Positions 43,662 through 54,152 of a stretch of DNA of 55,097 nt are shown piece after piece. The notes beneath the pieces are model-generated. The model saw only the letters and a list, made by a program, of their open reading frames with translations, was not told where the DNA came from and made no database searches. Made by a program: the position numbers and the translations under genes. Source of the stretch: Caballeronia megalochromosomata. GTDB taxonomy: Bacteria > Pseudomonadota > Gammaproteobacteria > Burkholderiales > Burkholderiaceae. The DNA is taken from contig LRBF01000079.1 of NCBI GenBank assembly GCA_001580565.1, positions 1-55,097 on the forward strand, written 5' to 3'. How positions within the stretch are numbered: position 1 is the first letter of the stretch; each line of letters begins with the position of its first letter.

Positions 43662-45374
43662 ATGTCCGACCTGCAAACCTCCACCCCGAATACCGAATCC
43701 TTTGCGGCTCTGTTCGAAGAGTCGCTGACCAAGCAGGACATGCGCGCCGGCGAAGTGATCTCCGCCGAAGTCGTGCGTGTCGACCACAACTTCGTGGTCG
43801 TCAACGCTGGTCTCAAGTCCGAAGCCTATATTCCGCTCGAAGAATTCCTGAACGACGCGGGTGAAGTGGAAGTGCAGGCGGGCGACTTCGTTTCCGTCGC
43901 GATCGACGCGCTGGAAAACGGCTATGGCGACACCATCCTGTCGCGCGACAAGGCGAAGCGCCTCGCTTCGTGGCTGTCGCTGGAAAAAGCGCTGGACAAC
44001 AACGAACTCGTGACCGGCACGATCACCGGCAAGGTCAAGGGCGGCATGACCGTGATGGTCAACGGCATCCGCGCGTTCCTGCCGGGTTCGCTCGTCGACA
44101 CGCGTCCGGTCAAGGACACGACGCCGTACGAAGGCAAGACGCTCGAGTTCCGCGTCATCAAGCTCGACCGCAAGCGTAACAACGTGGTGCTGTCGCGCCG
44201 CGCCGTGATCGAAGCCACGCAAGGCGAAGAGCGCGCAAAGCTGCTCGAGACGCTGAAGGAAGGCGCGATCGTGGAAGGCGTGGTCAAGAACATCACCGAC
44301 TACGGCGCGTTCGTGGACCTCGGCGGCATCGACGGCCTGCTGCACATCACCGACATCGCATGGCGTCGCGTGCGTCACCCGTCGGAAGTCCTGTCGGTTG
44401 GCCAGGAAGTTACCGCCAAGATCCTCAAGTTCGATCAAGAGAAGAACCGCGTCTCGCTCGGCATCAAGCAACTGGGCGACGATCCGTGGGAAGGCATCTC
44501 GCGCCGTTACCCGTCGGGCACGCGCCTGTTCGGCAAGGTCACGAACATCACCGACTACGGCGCATTCGTCGAAGTGGAATCGGGCATCGAAGGCCTTGTC
44601 CACGTGTCGGAAATGGACTGGACCAACAAGAACGTTGCGCCGTCGAAGGTTGTTCAGCTCGGTGACGAAGTCGAAGTCATGGTTCTCGAAATCGACGAAG
44701 ACCGCCGCCGTATCTCGCTCGGCATGAAGCAGTGCAAGCCGAATCCGTGGGATGACTTCAGCCGCAACTTCAAGAAGGGCGACAAGATCAGCGGCGCCAT
44801 CAAGTCGATCACCGACTTCGGCGTGTTCATCGGTCTGCCTGGCGGCATCGACGGTCTGGTTCACCTGTCGGACCTGTCGTGGTCGGAAACCGGCGAAGAA
44901 GCCGTGCGCAAGTACAAGAAGGGCGACGAAGTCGAAGCCGTGGTTCTGGGCATCGACGTCGACAAGGAACGCATCTCGCTCGGCATCAAGCAGCTCGAAG
45001 GCGATCCGTTCAACAACTTCGTCGCGATCAACGACAAGGGCGCCATCGTTGACGGCGTGGTGAAGTCGGTCGACCCGAAGGGTGCTGTGATCACGCTGTC
45101 CGGTGAAGTCGAAGGCTACCTGCGTGCTTCGGAAATCGCACAAGACCGCGTGGAAGATGCGCGTAACGTGCTGAAGGAAGGCGACAAGGTCAACGCGATG
45201 ATCATCAACATCGATCGCAAGTCGCGTGGCATCAACCTGTCGATCAAGGCGAAGGATTCGGCCGAACAGCAGGAAGCCATGCGCAGCCTGCAGGGCGACT
45301 CGAACGCCGCCGCGACCGGCACGACCAACCTCGGCGCGCTGCTCAAGGCCAAGCTCGACGGCCAGAACAGCTAA
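43662..45374 (+). CDS. rpsA: 30S ribosomal protein S1
   Basis: A 570-aa protein of six S1 RNA-binding repeats; the last four share the [24 protein letters not shown] pattern. It brings mRNA to the 30S subunit. The ATG at 43662 ([14 protein letters not shown]) has no Shine-Dalgarno in the A/T-rich sequence before it, as also in E. coli rpsA, which is translated and autoregulated through S1 itself. Followed by ihfB after 22 bases. Confidence 0.97.
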   Translation: MSDLQTSTPNTESFAALFEESLTKQDMRAGEVISAEVVRVDHNFVVVNAGLKSEAYIPLEEFLNDAGEVEVQAGDFVSVAIDALENGYGDTILSRDKAKRLASWLSLEKALDNNELVTGTITGKVKGGMTVMVNGIRAFLPGSLVDTRPVKDTTPYEGKTLEFRVIKLDRKRNNVVLSRRAVIEATQGEERAKLLETLKEGAIVEGVVKNITDYGAFVDLGGIDGLLHITDIAWRRVRHPSEVLSVGQEVTAKILKFDQEKNRVSLGIKQLGDDPWEGISRRYPSGTRLFGKVTNITDYGAFVEVESGIEGLVHVSEMDWTNKNVAPSKVVQLGDEVEVMVLEIDEDRRRISLGMKQCKPNPWDDFSRNFKKGDKISGAIKSITDFGVFIGLPGGIDGLVHLSDLSWSETGEEAVRKYKKGDEVEAVVLGIDVDKERISLGIKQLEGDPFNNFVAINDKGAIVDGVVKSVDPKGAVITLSGEVEGYLRASEIAQDRVEDARNVLKEGDKVNAMIINIDRKSRGINLSIKAKDSAEQQEAMRSLQGDSNAAATGTTNLGALLKAKLDGQNS

Positions 45375-45396
45375 GCCCTAAAAGGCAAGCTGCAGT

Positions 45397-45726
45397 ATGA
45401 CCAAATCGGAATTGGTCGCCCAGTTGGCGTCGCGATTTCCGCAACTTGTCCTCAAGGATGCGGATTTCGCGGTGAAGACGATGCTCGATGCGATGTCGGA
45501 GGCCTTGGCCAACGGTCACCGCATCGAGATTCGCGGCTTCGGCAGCTTCGGGCTCAATCGTCGTCCGTCTCGCGTCGGGCGCAATCCCAAGTCGGGTGAG
45601 AAGGTGCTGGTACCGGAGAAATTCGTGCCGCACTTCAAGCCGGGCAAGGAATTGCGCGAACGCGTCGACGGCCGCGCGGGCGAGCCTCTGAAAGCGTCGA
45701 ATGACGACGATGCGGACGATCTCTGA
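45397..45726 (+). CDS. ihfB: Integration host factor subunit beta
   Basis: A 109-aa HU/IHF-family DNA-bending protein. [17 protein letters not shown] begins the helical body; [24 protein letters not shown] is the DNA-binding arm with the intercalating Pro. It pairs with IhfA to bend DNA at specific sites. The C-terminus is about 13 residues longer than the E. coli protein. Directly after rpsA as in most proteobacteria. Confidence 0.97.
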   Translation: MTKSELVAQLASRFPQLVLKDADFAVKTMLDAMSEALANGHRIEIRGFGSFGLNRRPSRVGRNPKSGEKVLVPEKFVPHFKPGKELRERVDGRAGEPLKASNDDDADDL

Positions 45727-45799
45727 TCGGCGCGCATCCTGACTGATGATCCGTCTGGATTTTCGGTTCGCGGCGTCCGGCCACGAGGCAATCGACCAG

Positions 45800-45827
45800 G
45801 AAAGCACCCTTCGGGGTGCTTTTTTTA
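45800..45827 (+). terminator. Intrinsic terminator after ihfB
   Basis: AAAGCACCC and GGGTGCTTT form a stem with TTCG at the loop and a run of seven T, 75 bases after ihfB. It ends the aroA-cmk-rpsA-ihfB unit. Confidence 0.9.
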
Positions 45828-46021
45828 TGCGCGGCATCTCGTGATCTACGATGCATCGCGACGGGTGCGTTGTTTGCTGAAAATTCATGCGACGAACCGG
45901 CGACTGCCGGCGCCCGGGAGCATCAATTACAATACCGCTCACTTTGACCTGGGTGTTCAACCGCGCAGGCCCGGCCGGAATGGCCAGGCCGACTGGTGCA
46001 ACCGCTCTTGCGAGACCCTAC

Positions 46022-46315
46022 ATGAAATTCATCGTCTGGCTGATCCGCGTCCTGATTTTCGTGCTGCTGCTGGTGCTGGCGCTCGCCAACACCCAGACCG
46101 CGACGCTGAACTTCCTCGCAGGCTATGCCTGGACCGCGCCGCTGATCATGATCGGCCTCGCGTTTTTCGTCGTGGGATTGCTGGCGGGACTGCTGTCCGG
46201 CGTTCCCGCGATGGTGCGTCTGCGCATGGAAAACGGTCGCCTGAAGCGCGAACTGCGCGTCGCGCGCGAGACGCCGGTGGTGAAGGAAGAACCGCCGATG
46301 CCGCCGCTCATCTGA
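46022..46315 (+). CDS. lapA: LapA family protein (DUF1049)
   Basis: A 97-aa inner-membrane protein with two TM helices (about 4-22 and 38-62) and a C-terminal amphipathic stretch (RLRMENGRLKRELRVARE). LapA works with LapB to control LpxC stability and so lipopolysaccharide output. Start at ATG 46022. It lies 42 bases before lapB, the usual pairing. Confidence 0.9.
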   Translation: MKFIVWLIRVLIFVLLLVLALANTQTATLNFLAGYAWTAPLIMIGLAFFVVGLLAGLLSGVPAMVRLRMENGRLKRELRVARETPVVKEEPPMPPLI

Positions 46316-46357
46316 TGTCGCGCGAAAGCAGACACCCAACATTCAACGACTAATCGC

Positions 46358-47533
46358 ATGGATCTAGACTTCTGGTGGCTGCTCGTCATCCCCATCGCCT
46401 TCGCGCTGGGGTGGATGGCGTCCCGCTATGACCTGAAAACGCTGTTGTCCGAGAATGCGAACCTGCCGCGCTCGTACTTTCGCGGCCTCAATTTTCTGCT
46501 GAACGAACAACACGACAAGGCGATCGACGCGTTCATCGAAGTCGCCAAGCTCGATCCCGAAACCATCGAACTGCACTTCGCGCTCGGCAATCTGTTTCGC
46601 CGGCGCGGCGAAACCGACCGCGCGATCCGCGTGCATCAGAATCTCCTGAGCCGCGCCGATCTGCCGGTCGCCGAGCGCGATCACGCGCTGTACGAACTCG
46701 GACAGGACTTTCTCAAGGCGGGCCTGCTCGATCGCGCGGAAGAAACCTTCAAGTCGCTGAACGCGGGCGAATATTCGCTCGGTGCGCAGCGCGCGTTGCT
46801 CACCATCTACGAGATCGAAAAGGACTGGCCGAAGTCGATCACGACGGCCGAGCAGATCGAGAAGATGGGCGCGCCCTCCCTGCATATGGAAATCGCGCAT
46901 TTTCACTGCGAGCTTGCGCAGGAAGCCTTGCAGCGCAAGAATCCGGATGGCGCGCGCGCCGAGCTGAAGCTCGCGCTGGCGTCGAATCCGGACAATGTGC
47001 GCGCGACGATCCTCGCGGGCGACGTCGAAGCGGCGGCGGGCAACGTCGACGCCGCGATCGCGCACTGGAAGCGCGTCGAGGAACAGAACGAAGCGTATTT
47101 GCCGCTCGTCGCCGAGAAGCTGATGAAAGCGTACGCCGCGCTCGGGCGCAAGGACGAGGGCGTCGATCTGCTGATCGATTACGCAACCCGTTATCCGTCC
47201 AACGATTTGCTCGATGTCGCGTACAAGCACGTGCAGGAGTTGCGCGGCCTGGACGCGGCGCACGCGCTTGCGCGCAAGCAGATGGAAAGCGCGCCGAACC
47301 TCGCAGGCATGACGCGCCTGCTCGAAGCGCAGGAAGCGACAGCCGACGAACCGCGTCGCGGCGAACTCGAGCTGATGCGTAATCTGGTGAAACAGCGCAC
47401 CAAGAATCTGCCGCGCTATACGTGTCAGACTTGCGGATTCCGCGCGCGCCTGTTCTATTGGCAATGTCCCGGCTGCAGCGGCTGGGAGACCTACGCGCCG
47501 CGCCGCGTCGAGCCGATCACGAACTCGGCCTGA
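46358..47533 (+). CDS. lapB: Lipopolysaccharide assembly protein LapB
   Basis: A 391-aa protein: one N-terminal TM helix (FWWLLVIPIAFALGWMASRYDLK), a long TPR array (from about 35 to 330; NFLLNEQHDKAIDAFIEVAKLDPE) and a C-terminal rubredoxin-like metal site with two CxxC motifs (CQTCGF and CPGCSGW). LapB (YciM) recruits FtsH to degrade LpxC and regulates LPS synthesis at the inner membrane. All domains are intact. Confidence 0.95.
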   Translation: MDLDFWWLLVIPIAFALGWMASRYDLKTLLSENANLPRSYFRGLNFLLNEQHDKAIDAFIEVAKLDPETIELHFALGNLFRRRGETDRAIRVHQNLLSRADLPVAERDHALYELGQDFLKAGLLDRAEETFKSLNAGEYSLGAQRALLTIYEIEKDWPKSITTAEQIEKMGAPSLHMEIAHFHCELAQEALQRKNPDGARAELKLALASNPDNVRATILAGDVEAAAGNVDAAIAHWKRVEEQNEAYLPLVAEKLMKAYAALGRKDEGVDLLIDYATRYPSNDLLDVAYKHVQELRGLDAAHALARKQMESAPNLAGMTRLLEAQEATADEPRRGELELMRNLVKQRTKNLPRYTCQTCGFRARLFYWQCPGCSGWETYAPRRVEPITNSA

Positions 47534-47617
47534 ACCCGCGCGCGGCAAGCATGACACCGGGCGGCGCGTGACTGCGCCGCTTCCGCCACCGGCATTTCAG
47601 GAACCACCGGAAAGCGT

Positions 47618-49021
47618 ATGAAAGTGACCATCGTCGGCACGGGTTACGTCGGTCTTGTGACTGGCGCGTGTCTTGCCGAAATCGGCAATGACGTGTTTTG
47701 CGTGGACGTCGATCCGCGCAAGATCGAAATTCTCAACAACGGCGGCGTGCCGATCCACGAGCCGGGCCTTCAGGAAATGCTGAGGCGCACGCGCGCGGCC
47801 GGCCGCATCCAGTTTTCCACCGACGTGAAAGCGAGCGTCGAGCACGGCGAGATCCAGTTCATCGCGGTGGGCACGCCGCCCGACGAAGACGGCTCCGCCG
47901 ACCTGCAATACGTGCTCGCGGCCGCGCGCAACATCGGCATGTATTCGAACGGCTTCAAGGTGATCGTCGATAAATCGACGGTGCCGGTCGGCACGGCGCT
48001 GCAGGTGCAGAAGGTCGTCGACGAAGCGCTGAAGGCGCGCGGGCTCGAAAACTCGGAGGAGCACGGCTTCTCGGTCGTGTCGAATCCCGAGTTTCTGAAG
48101 GAAGGCGCGGCGGTCGACGACTTCATGCGTCCCGATCGCATCGTGATCGGCATCGACGACGACGAAGCGGGCAACCTCGCGCGCGAAAAGATGAAGCGCC
48201 TCTACGCGCCGTTCAACCGCAATCACGAGCGCACGCTGTACATGGACGTGCGCTCGGCGGAATTCACGAAATACGCGGCCAACGCGATGCTCGCCACGCG
48301 CATCTCGTTCATGAACGATCTGTCGAATCTCGCGGACACCGTGGGCGCCGATATCGAATCGGTGCGGCGCGGCATCGGCTCGGATCCGCGCATCGGCTAT
48401 CACTTTCTGTACGCCGGCTGCGGATACGGCGGCTCGTGTTTTCCGAAGGACGTGCAGGCGCTCGCGCAGACGGCCCGCGAAAACGGCCACACGCTGCGCA
48501 TTCTCGAAGCCGTCGAAGCGGTCAATCACGATCAGAAGGAAGTGCTCGTCAACAAGATCGTGAAGCGCATGGGCGAAGACTTGCGCGGGCGCACGTTCGC
48601 CGTGTGGGGCCTCGCGTTCAAGCCCAATACGGACGACATGCGCGAGGCGTCGAGCCGGCGCATCATCGAGGCGCTGCTGCAGCGCGGCGCCACCGTGCGC
48701 GGCTATGATCCCGTTGCGCGCGACGAGGCGGAGCGCGTGTTCGCGCTCGATCTCGCGGATCGCCCCGAAGACCTGAAGCGCCTGCAGTTCGTGAAGACGC
48801 AACAGGATGCGCTGACGGGCGCGGACGCGCTCGTCATCGTGACCGAATGGAAGGAATTCAAGAGCCCGGATTTCTGGCACTTGAAGAGCGCGCTGAAGAC
48901 GCCGGTGATCTTCGACGGCCGCAATCTGTATGAACCGGAATCGATGTCCGAAATGGGCATCGACTACTTTGCAATAGGACGTCCCCATGTCGAACTCGAC
49001 CGTAACGGCAGCAGTCACTAA
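47618..49021 (+). CDS. ugd: UDP-glucose 6-dehydrogenase
   Basis: A 467-aa NAD-dependent enzyme making UDP-glucuronate, the precursor of exopolysaccharides and of 4-amino-arabinose for lipid [18 protein letters not shown] is the NAD motif; the catalytic Cys lies in [15 protein letters not shown], and [18 protein letters not shown] is conserved. The GGAAAG RBS supports ATG 47618. Its last 35 bases overlap rfaE1. Confidence 0.96.
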   Translation: MKVTIVGTGYVGLVTGACLAEIGNDVFCVDVDPRKIEILNNGGVPIHEPGLQEMLRRTRAAGRIQFSTDVKASVEHGEIQFIAVGTPPDEDGSADLQYVLAAARNIGMYSNGFKVIVDKSTVPVGTALQVQKVVDEALKARGLENSEEHGFSVVSNPEFLKEGAAVDDFMRPDRIVIGIDDDEAGNLAREKMKRLYAPFNRNHERTLYMDVRSAEFTKYAANAMLATRISFMNDLSNLADTVGADIESVRRGIGSDPRIGYHFLYAGCGYGGSCFPKDVQALAQTARENGHTLRILEAVEAVNHDQKEVLVNKIVKRMGEDLRGRTFAVWGLAFKPNTDDMREASSRRIIEALLQRGATVRGYDPVARDEAERVFALDLADRPEDLKRLQFVKTQQDALTGADALVIVTEWKEFKSPDFWHLKSALKTPVIFDGRNLYEPESMSEMGIDYFAIGRPHVELDRNGSSH

Positions 49022-49961
49022 GACCGATATCCCTGTCGTGCCGCTCGCGCGCATTTCAGCGGCGCGCGTGCTGGTGGTCGGCGACGTGATGCTCGACCGT
49101 TACTGGTTCGGCGACGTCAACCGCATCTCGCCCGAAGCGCCGGTTCCGGTCGTGCACGTGCAGAAGAAGGAAGACCGGCTCGGCGGCGCCGCGAACGTCG
49201 CGCGAAACGCGGCGGCGCTCGGCGCGCAGGCGGGCTTGCTCTGCGTGGTCGGTCATGACGAGCCGGGCGAGCGCGTCGTCGAACTGCTCGGCGAGAGCAA
49301 GGTCGCGGGGCATCTCGAACGCGATCCCGAACTGCTCACGACCATCAAGCTGCGCGTGCTGTCGCGCCAGCAGCAACTGCTGCGCGTCGATTTCGAGAAC
49401 ACGCCGAATCATGAAGTGCTGCGCGCGTGCCTCACGCGGTTCGCGGAACTCCTCCCGCAGTACGACGTCATCCTCATGTCCGACTACGCCAAGGGCGGCC
49501 TCACGCACGTCACGCAGATGATCGCCGACGCGAAGCGCGCCGGAAAGCCCGTGCTGGTCGATCCGAAGGGCGACGACTGGGACCGCTATCGCGGCGCCAC
49601 GCTCATCACGCCGAACCGCGCGGAGTTGCGCGAGGTGATCGGCCAATGGAAGTCCGAGGAAGACCTGCAGGCGCGCGTGACGAAGCTGCGCGCCGAACTC
49701 GATCTCTCCGCGCTCCTGCTCACGCGCTCCGAAGAAGGCATGACGCTCTTCACCGAGAACCAGGTGCTGCACACGTCGGCCGAAGCACGCGAAGTGTATG
49801 ATGTCTCGGGCGCGGGCGACACCGTCATCGCGACGGTCGCGACCATGCTGGGCGCGGGTGTGCCGCTCGTCGACTCGATCGTCTATGCGAACCGCGCGGC
49901 GGGCATCGTCGTGGGCAAGCTCGGCACGGCGACCGTCGACTACAACGAACTCTTCGCCTGA
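48987..49961 (+). CDS. rfaE1: D-glycero-beta-D-manno-heptose-7-phosphate kinase
   Basis: A 324-aa PfkB-family kinase corresponding to the HldE N-terminal domain only; the C-terminal adenylyltransferase domain is absent, as is usual in Burkholderiales where rfaE2/hldC is separate. [16 protein letters not shown] is the substrate motif and [16 protein letters not shown] holds the catalytic Asp. It phosphorylates heptose-7-phosphate for LPS core synthesis. It overlaps ugd by 35 bases and is 19 bases before rfaD. Confidence 0.95.
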   Translation: MSNSTVTAAVTKTDIPVVPLARISAARVLVVGDVMLDRYWFGDVNRISPEAPVPVVHVQKKEDRLGGAANVARNAAALGAQAGLLCVVGHDEPGERVVELLGESKVAGHLERDPELLTTIKLRVLSRQQQLLRVDFENTPNHEVLRACLTRFAELLPQYDVILMSDYAKGGLTHVTQMIADAKRAGKPVLVDPKGDDWDRYRGATLITPNRAELREVIGQWKSEEDLQARVTKLRAELDLSALLLTRSEEGMTLFTENQVLHTSAEAREVYDVSGAGDTVIATVATMLGAGVPLVDSIVYANRAAGIVVGKLGTATVDYNELFA

Positions 49962-49980
49962 CCTTATCTGATACTTCGCC

Positions 49981-50973
49981 ATGACCATCATCGTTACCGG
50001 TGCTGCCGGATTCATCGGCAGCAATATCGTCAAGGCGCTCAACGAGCGTGGTGAGAACCGCGTGATCGCGGTCGACAACCTCACGCGCGCCGACAAGTTC
50101 AAGAATCTCGTCGATTGCGAGATCGACGATTACCTCGACAAGACCGAGTTCGTCGAACGCTTCAGGCGCGGCGATTTCGGCAAGGTGCGTGCGGTGTTTC
50201 ATGAAGGCGCCTGTTCGGACACGATGGAAACCGACGGCCGCTACATGATGGACAACAACTTCCGCTACAGCCGCGACGTCATGGACGCGTGCCTCGCGCA
50301 GGGCGCACAGTTCCTGTACGCGTCGTCGGCCGCGACTTACGGCGGGTCGAGCCGCTTTGTCGAGGAGCGCGAAGTCGAAAAGCCGCTCAATGTCTACGGT
50401 TATTCGAAGTTCCTCTTCGATCAGATCGTGCGTCAGGTGTTGCCGAAGGCGCAGAGCCAGATCGTCGGCTTTCGCTACTTCAACGTGTACGGTCCGCGCG
50501 AGACGCACAAGGGCCGCATGGCGTCGGTCGCGTTCCACAACTTCAACCAGTTCCGCTCCGAAGGCAAGGTCAAGCTTTTCGGCGAATACAACGGCTACGC
50601 GGCCGGCGAGCAGACGCGCGATTTCATCTCCGTCGAAGACGTGGTGAAGGTGAACCTGTTCTTCTTCGATCATCCGGAGAAGTCGGGCATCTTCAACCTC
50701 GGCACCGGGCGCGCGCAGCCATTCAACGATATTGCGTCGACGGTCGTGAACTCGTTGCGCGCGCTCAACGGCGAAGCTTCGCTGTCGCTCGCGGAACTGG
50801 TGCAGCGCGGGCTCATCGAGTACGTTGCGTTCCCCGATGCACTGCGCGGCAAGTATCAATGCTTCACGCAAGCGGACCAGTCGCGCCTGCGCGCGGCGGG
50901 TTACGACGCACCGTTTCTGACGGTTCAGGAAGGCGTCGATCGTTACGTACGTTGGCTATTCGGCCAGCTATAA
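49981..50973 (+). CDS. rfaD: ADP-L-glycero-D-manno-heptose 6-epimerase
   Basis: A 330-aa SDR-type epimerase that completes LPS-core heptose synthesis. The Rossmann motif GAAGFIGSN is at residues 7-15; YGYSKFLFD holds the YxxxK active-site pair; [19 protein letters not shown] and [11 protein letters not shown] are family-typical. It follows rfaE1 in the same operon. Confidence 0.96.
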   Translation: MTIIVTGAAGFIGSNIVKALNERGENRVIAVDNLTRADKFKNLVDCEIDDYLDKTEFVERFRRGDFGKVRAVFHEGACSDTMETDGRYMMDNNFRYSRDVMDACLAQGAQFLYASSAATYGGSSRFVEEREVEKPLNVYGYSKFLFDQIVRQVLPKAQSQIVGFRYFNVYGPRETHKGRMASVAFHNFNQFRSEGKVKLFGEYNGYAAGEQTRDFISVEDVVKVNLFFFDHPEKSGIFNLGTGRAQPFNDIASTVVNSLRALNGEASLSLAELVQRGLIEYVAFPDALRGKYQCFTQADQSRLRAAGYDAPFLTVQEGVDRYVRWLFGQL

Positions 50974-51048
50974 ACGCGTTTCGAGTCTCTCTACACTGGG
51001 TCTCACGGTTGGCGCTCGTGCCGGCCGGTTCTTCACGGAGACTCAGTC

Positions 51049-51438
51049 ATGTTCAAGCAAGCACGCTCGTCGATTGCCGCAATTGCGCTCATCTTTTCCA
51101 TCGGTAGCGCGTTCGCGGCCGTCGACGTCAATACCGCCAACTCCGACGCGCTGCGCGGCATCAAGGGCATCGGTCCGGCGAAGGCGAAAGCCATTCTCGA
51201 CGAACGTCAGGCGCATGGCCCCTTCAAGGACGCCGGCGATCTCAGCACGCGCGTGAAGGGCATGGGCGGCAAGACGGTTCAGCGCCTCGAAGCGGAAGGG
51301 CTGACGATCGGCGCCGCGCCCAAGACGGCCGCGCTCGCCGCACCGGGTAGCGCCGCACCGCCCGGCGCCGCGAACTCGGCGGTCGCGACGCCGGTTTCGG
51401 CGTCCGCGTCGGCTAAGCCGGTCGTCGTGAAGAAATAG
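51049..51438 (+). CDS. ComEA-like helix-hairpin-helix DNA-binding protein
   Basis: A 129-aa exported protein. A signal peptide (cleavage after AFA near residue 23) is followed by VDVNTANSDALRGIKGIGPAKAKAILDERQAHGPF, a double helix-hairpin-helix as in ComEA, which binds incoming DNA in the periplasm during natural transformation. The last third is Ala/Pro/Ser-rich and low complexity. Whether it acts in competence here is not shown; no comEC is nearby. GGAG lies before the ATG. Confidence 0.88.
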   Translation: MFKQARSSIAAIALIFSIGSAFAAVDVNTANSDALRGIKGIGPAKAKAILDERQAHGPFKDAGDLSTRVKGMGGKTVQRLEAEGLTIGAAPKTAALAAPGSAAPPGAANSAVATPVSASASAKPVVVKK

Positions 51439-51510
51439 CGCAAGACGCAACGGCGCGCCCTGGTACACGGCGCGCCACCGGTCTCCTTCAGCCTTCGGAT
51501 GTTTTGGGCT

Positions 51511-51541
51511 CCCTGCGGACGGCCTCCCCGCGGGGTTTTTT
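51511..51541 (+). terminator. Intrinsic terminator after the ComEA-like gene
   Basis: CCCTGCGG (51511-51518) and CCGCGGGG (51528-51535) form an 8-bp stem followed by six T, 73 bases after the stop codon. Confidence 0.75.
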
Positions 51542-51726
51542 GCATGGGCGGACGGCGCGCGAGGGCTGCGGTTCTGTCATCCGGCTTTCGGCTTCGCGCG
51601 GCAATCCATCCGCGCATCAGGGGCGCGCCGGCATCGACAGAACCGGTGGGCTACAATCGACGCATCCCTATATCGAAATCCCCGCAGCAGGCGAGTCGTC
51701 CGCAGGGAATGGAATCCGCTCCGCAT

Positions 51727-52629
51727 ATGGCTTACATGACTATCGAAGACACGATCGGCAATACGCCGCTCGTGCAGCTCGTCCGCATCGTGGACGATGA
51801 AATCCGCAGCCGCAACAACGTCGTGCTGGGCAAGCTCGAAGGCAACAATCCGGCGGGCTCGGTGAAGGATCGCCCGGCGTTGTCGATGATCAGGAAAGCT
51901 GAAGAGCGCGGCCGCATCAAGCCGGGCGACACGCTGATCGAAGCGACGAGCGGCAACACCGGCATCGCGCTCGCGATGGCCGCCGCGATGCGCGGCTACA
52001 AGATGGTGCTGCTCATGCCCGAAGATCTCTCGGTCGAGCGCCGTCAGAGCATGGCCGCGTATGGCGCGGAAATCGTGCTTACGCCGGTGACGGGCGGCAT
52101 GGAGTACGCGCGCGATCTCGCCGATCAGATGCAGCGCGACGGCAAGGGCATCATCCTCGACCAGTTCGCGAATCCCGACAACCCGCTCGCGCATTACGAA
52201 GGCACCGGCCCGGAACTGTGGCGTCAGACCGAAGGCCGCCTCACGCATTTCGTTTCGTCGATGGGCACGACCGGCACGATCATGGGCGTGTCGAAGTTTC
52301 TGAAAGAACAGAGTCAGAAGATCGAGATCATCGGCGCGCAGCCGGAAGAGGGCTCGCGCATTCCGGGCATCCGCAAGTGGCCGGAAGCCTATCTGCCGAA
52401 GATCTTCGATCGCAGCCGCGTTGATCGGGTGGAGAACGTGAGCCAGGCGGCCTCCGAATCGATGGCGCGGCGCCTCGCATCGGTCGAAGGCATCTTCGCG
52501 GGCATCTCGTCGGGCGGCGCGTGCGAAGTCGCGCTGCGCATCGCGCGTCAGGTGGAGAACGCGACCATCGTGTTCATCGTCTGTGATCGCGGTGATCGTT
52601 ATCTGTCGACAGGCGTGTTCCCGGCCTGA
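51727..52629 (+). CDS. cysM: Cysteine synthase B (O-acetylserine sulfhydrylase)
   Basis: A 300-aa PLP enzyme. PLP-binding Lys47 is in NPAGSVKDRPA and the phosphate loop is TSGNTGIALAMA; EGSRIPGIRKWPEAYLP is specific to CysM rather than CysK. It makes cysteine from O-acetylserine and sulfide or thiosulfate. Start taken at ATG 51727 (MAYMTIEDTIGNTPLVQL); ATG 51709 and 51736 are in frame and RBS evidence is weak. Confidence 0.95.
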   Translation: MAYMTIEDTIGNTPLVQLVRIVDDEIRSRNNVVLGKLEGNNPAGSVKDRPALSMIRKAEERGRIKPGDTLIEATSGNTGIALAMAAAMRGYKMVLLMPEDLSVERRQSMAAYGAEIVLTPVTGGMEYARDLADQMQRDGKGIILDQFANPDNPLAHYEGTGPELWRQTEGRLTHFVSSMGTTGTIMGVSKFLKEQSQKIEIIGAQPEEGSRIPGIRKWPEAYLPKIFDRSRVDRVENVSQAASESMARRLASVEGIFAGISSGGACEVALRIARQVENATIVFIVCDRGDRYLSTGVFPA

Positions 52630-52640
52630 TCCCATGAATG

Positions 52641-52665
52641 AAAAAACCCCGGCGCGCCGGGGTTT
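52641..52665. terminator. Bidirectional terminator between cysM and mltB
   Basis: AAACCCCGG (52644-52652) pairs with CCGGGGTTT (52657-52665). T-rich ends on both sides suit the two convergent genes. Confidence 0.88.
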
Positions 52666-52689
52666 CTCACATTTGAGCCGAACAGGCGG

Positions 52690-53862
52690 TTACTGCGGGT
52701 TCGTACCCGTATCACCTGCCATCATGCGCGCCTTCACCGCCTCGCCGAGCTGATACACCGCGAGCGCATAGAAGAAGCTGCGGTTGTAGCGCGTGAGCAC
52801 GTAGAAATTCTTCAGCCCGAGCGTGTATTCGGTGGTGCGGCCGGGCGTCGGCAGATCGACCACGGTGACGGGCGTCGGCGCCTGAGCGTCGACGTTCAGA
52901 CCCGGCTCGTTGAGCACCATGCCTGCCTTCGTCAGTTGCGCGAGCGACCATTTCGGCTCCGGCGCACCATCGGCGGCGGCCTGCGCGATGCCCTGACTGC
53001 CCGGATCGCCGGCGATACGCCACACGACCGGCCGCCCCGGCTCCCAGCCGTTCTGCTTGAGATAGTTCGCCACGCTGCCGATGGCATCCGCCGGACTCGT
53101 GCGCAGATCGATACGGCTGTTGCCGTCGTAATCGACCGCGTATTGCACGATGCTGCTCGGCAGGAATTGCGGAATGCCGATCGCGCCAGTGTACGAACCG
53201 AGCACGGTCGTCGGATCGATTTGTGAATCGCGCGTCCACACGAGCAGGTCTTCCAGATTCTTGCGGAAGGTCGCCATGCGCTCGGTGCGATTCGGCGTGT
53301 TCGGGTAATCGAAGGTGAGCGTGGTCAGCGCATCGAGCGCGCGGAAGTTGCCCATGTACTTCCCGTAGATCGTCTCCACGCCGATGATCCCGACGATCAC
53401 CTCCGGCGGTACGCCGAATTGCTCCGAGGCGCGCTGCAGCGTTGCCTGATTCGCGCGCCAGAACTTCACGCCCGCATTGATGCGCACCGGCTCGATGAAA
53501 CGCGCCTGATACGCGCGCCAGTTCTTGGCTTGCGGCGTGGGCGACGGAAGCACCAGCTTCGCGGCTGTGGCCGAATAGCTCACGCGGGCGAACAGGTCAT
53601 GCAGCGCCGACGAATCGAAGTCGTAACGCGCGACCATGTCGTTGATGAAGGCATCGACATTCGGATTGTTCGCGTAACGCTGCGGCACGATCTCTTCTTC
53701 GAACACCTGCCCTTGCGGCGTCGCGGCCTGCGGTTGCTGCGACTGCGCAAAGGCACTGTTGCCGGAGAACAAGCCGAGCGTGCAGACGAGAGAAGCAATG
53801 AGTGCGCGCTTTGCGGGCCTGGATTGAGCCGTGAAGTCGAACGGAGCAAACTGAAAAGTCAT
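52690..53862 (-). CDS. mltB: Membrane-bound lytic murein transglycosylase B
   Basis: A 390-aa lytic transglycosylase. An N-terminal hydrophobic signal segment (ALIASLVCTLGLFSGNSAFA, cleavage near 39) lacks a lipobox Cys at the cleavage site, so it is probably soluble in the periplasm despite the family name. The catalytic Glu163 lies in GIIGVETIYGKYMG. YTGAIGIPQFLPSS and the family end RYNRSFFYALAVYQLG are present. It cleaves the glycan strand to anhydromuropeptides. ATG 53862 is preferred over an upstream frame extension. Confidence 0.93.
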   Translation of the reverse strand: MTFQFAPFDFTAQSRPAKRALIASLVCTLGLFSGNSAFAQSQQPQAATPQGQVFEEEIVPQRYANNPNVDAFINDMVARYDFDSSALHDLFARVSYSATAAKLVLPSPTPQAKNWRAYQARFIEPVRINAGVKFWRANQATLQRASEQFGVPPEVIVGIIGVETIYGKYMGNFRALDALTTLTFDYPNTPNRTERMATFRKNLEDLLVWTRDSQIDPTTVLGSYTGAIGIPQFLPSSIVQYAVDYDGNSRIDLRTSPADAIGSVANYLKQNGWEPGRPVVWRIAGDPGSQGIAQAAADGAPEPKWSLAQLTKAGMVLNEPGLNVDAQAPTPVTVVDLPTPGRTTEYTLGLKNFYVLTRYNRSFFYALAVYQLGEAVKARMMAGDTGTNPQ

Positions 53863-54152
53863 AGTGTGCGTGGTTGGGGCGATTGGGGCGATGCCGGATG
53901 CGCGAAGGGCCGGAAGTTGACTTGATCCGAAACGATCTGCAACGAATCTCAACAGAACGCAACGCGCAACCGCTCGGCCGGCAAGGCGTCGGGGCAGTAT
54001 AACCGACGCTTCGCGCCCGGACTGCCCGTGCGCCCGGGGGAGGGCGGACGCGCCGAACGGTGTGGTAACTTAACGTCAATTGCGCGGCACGTGGTCGCGT
54101 ATGACGAAAAAACACGAGACGAGAGCCGACGAAAGCGGCATTGCGAGACATC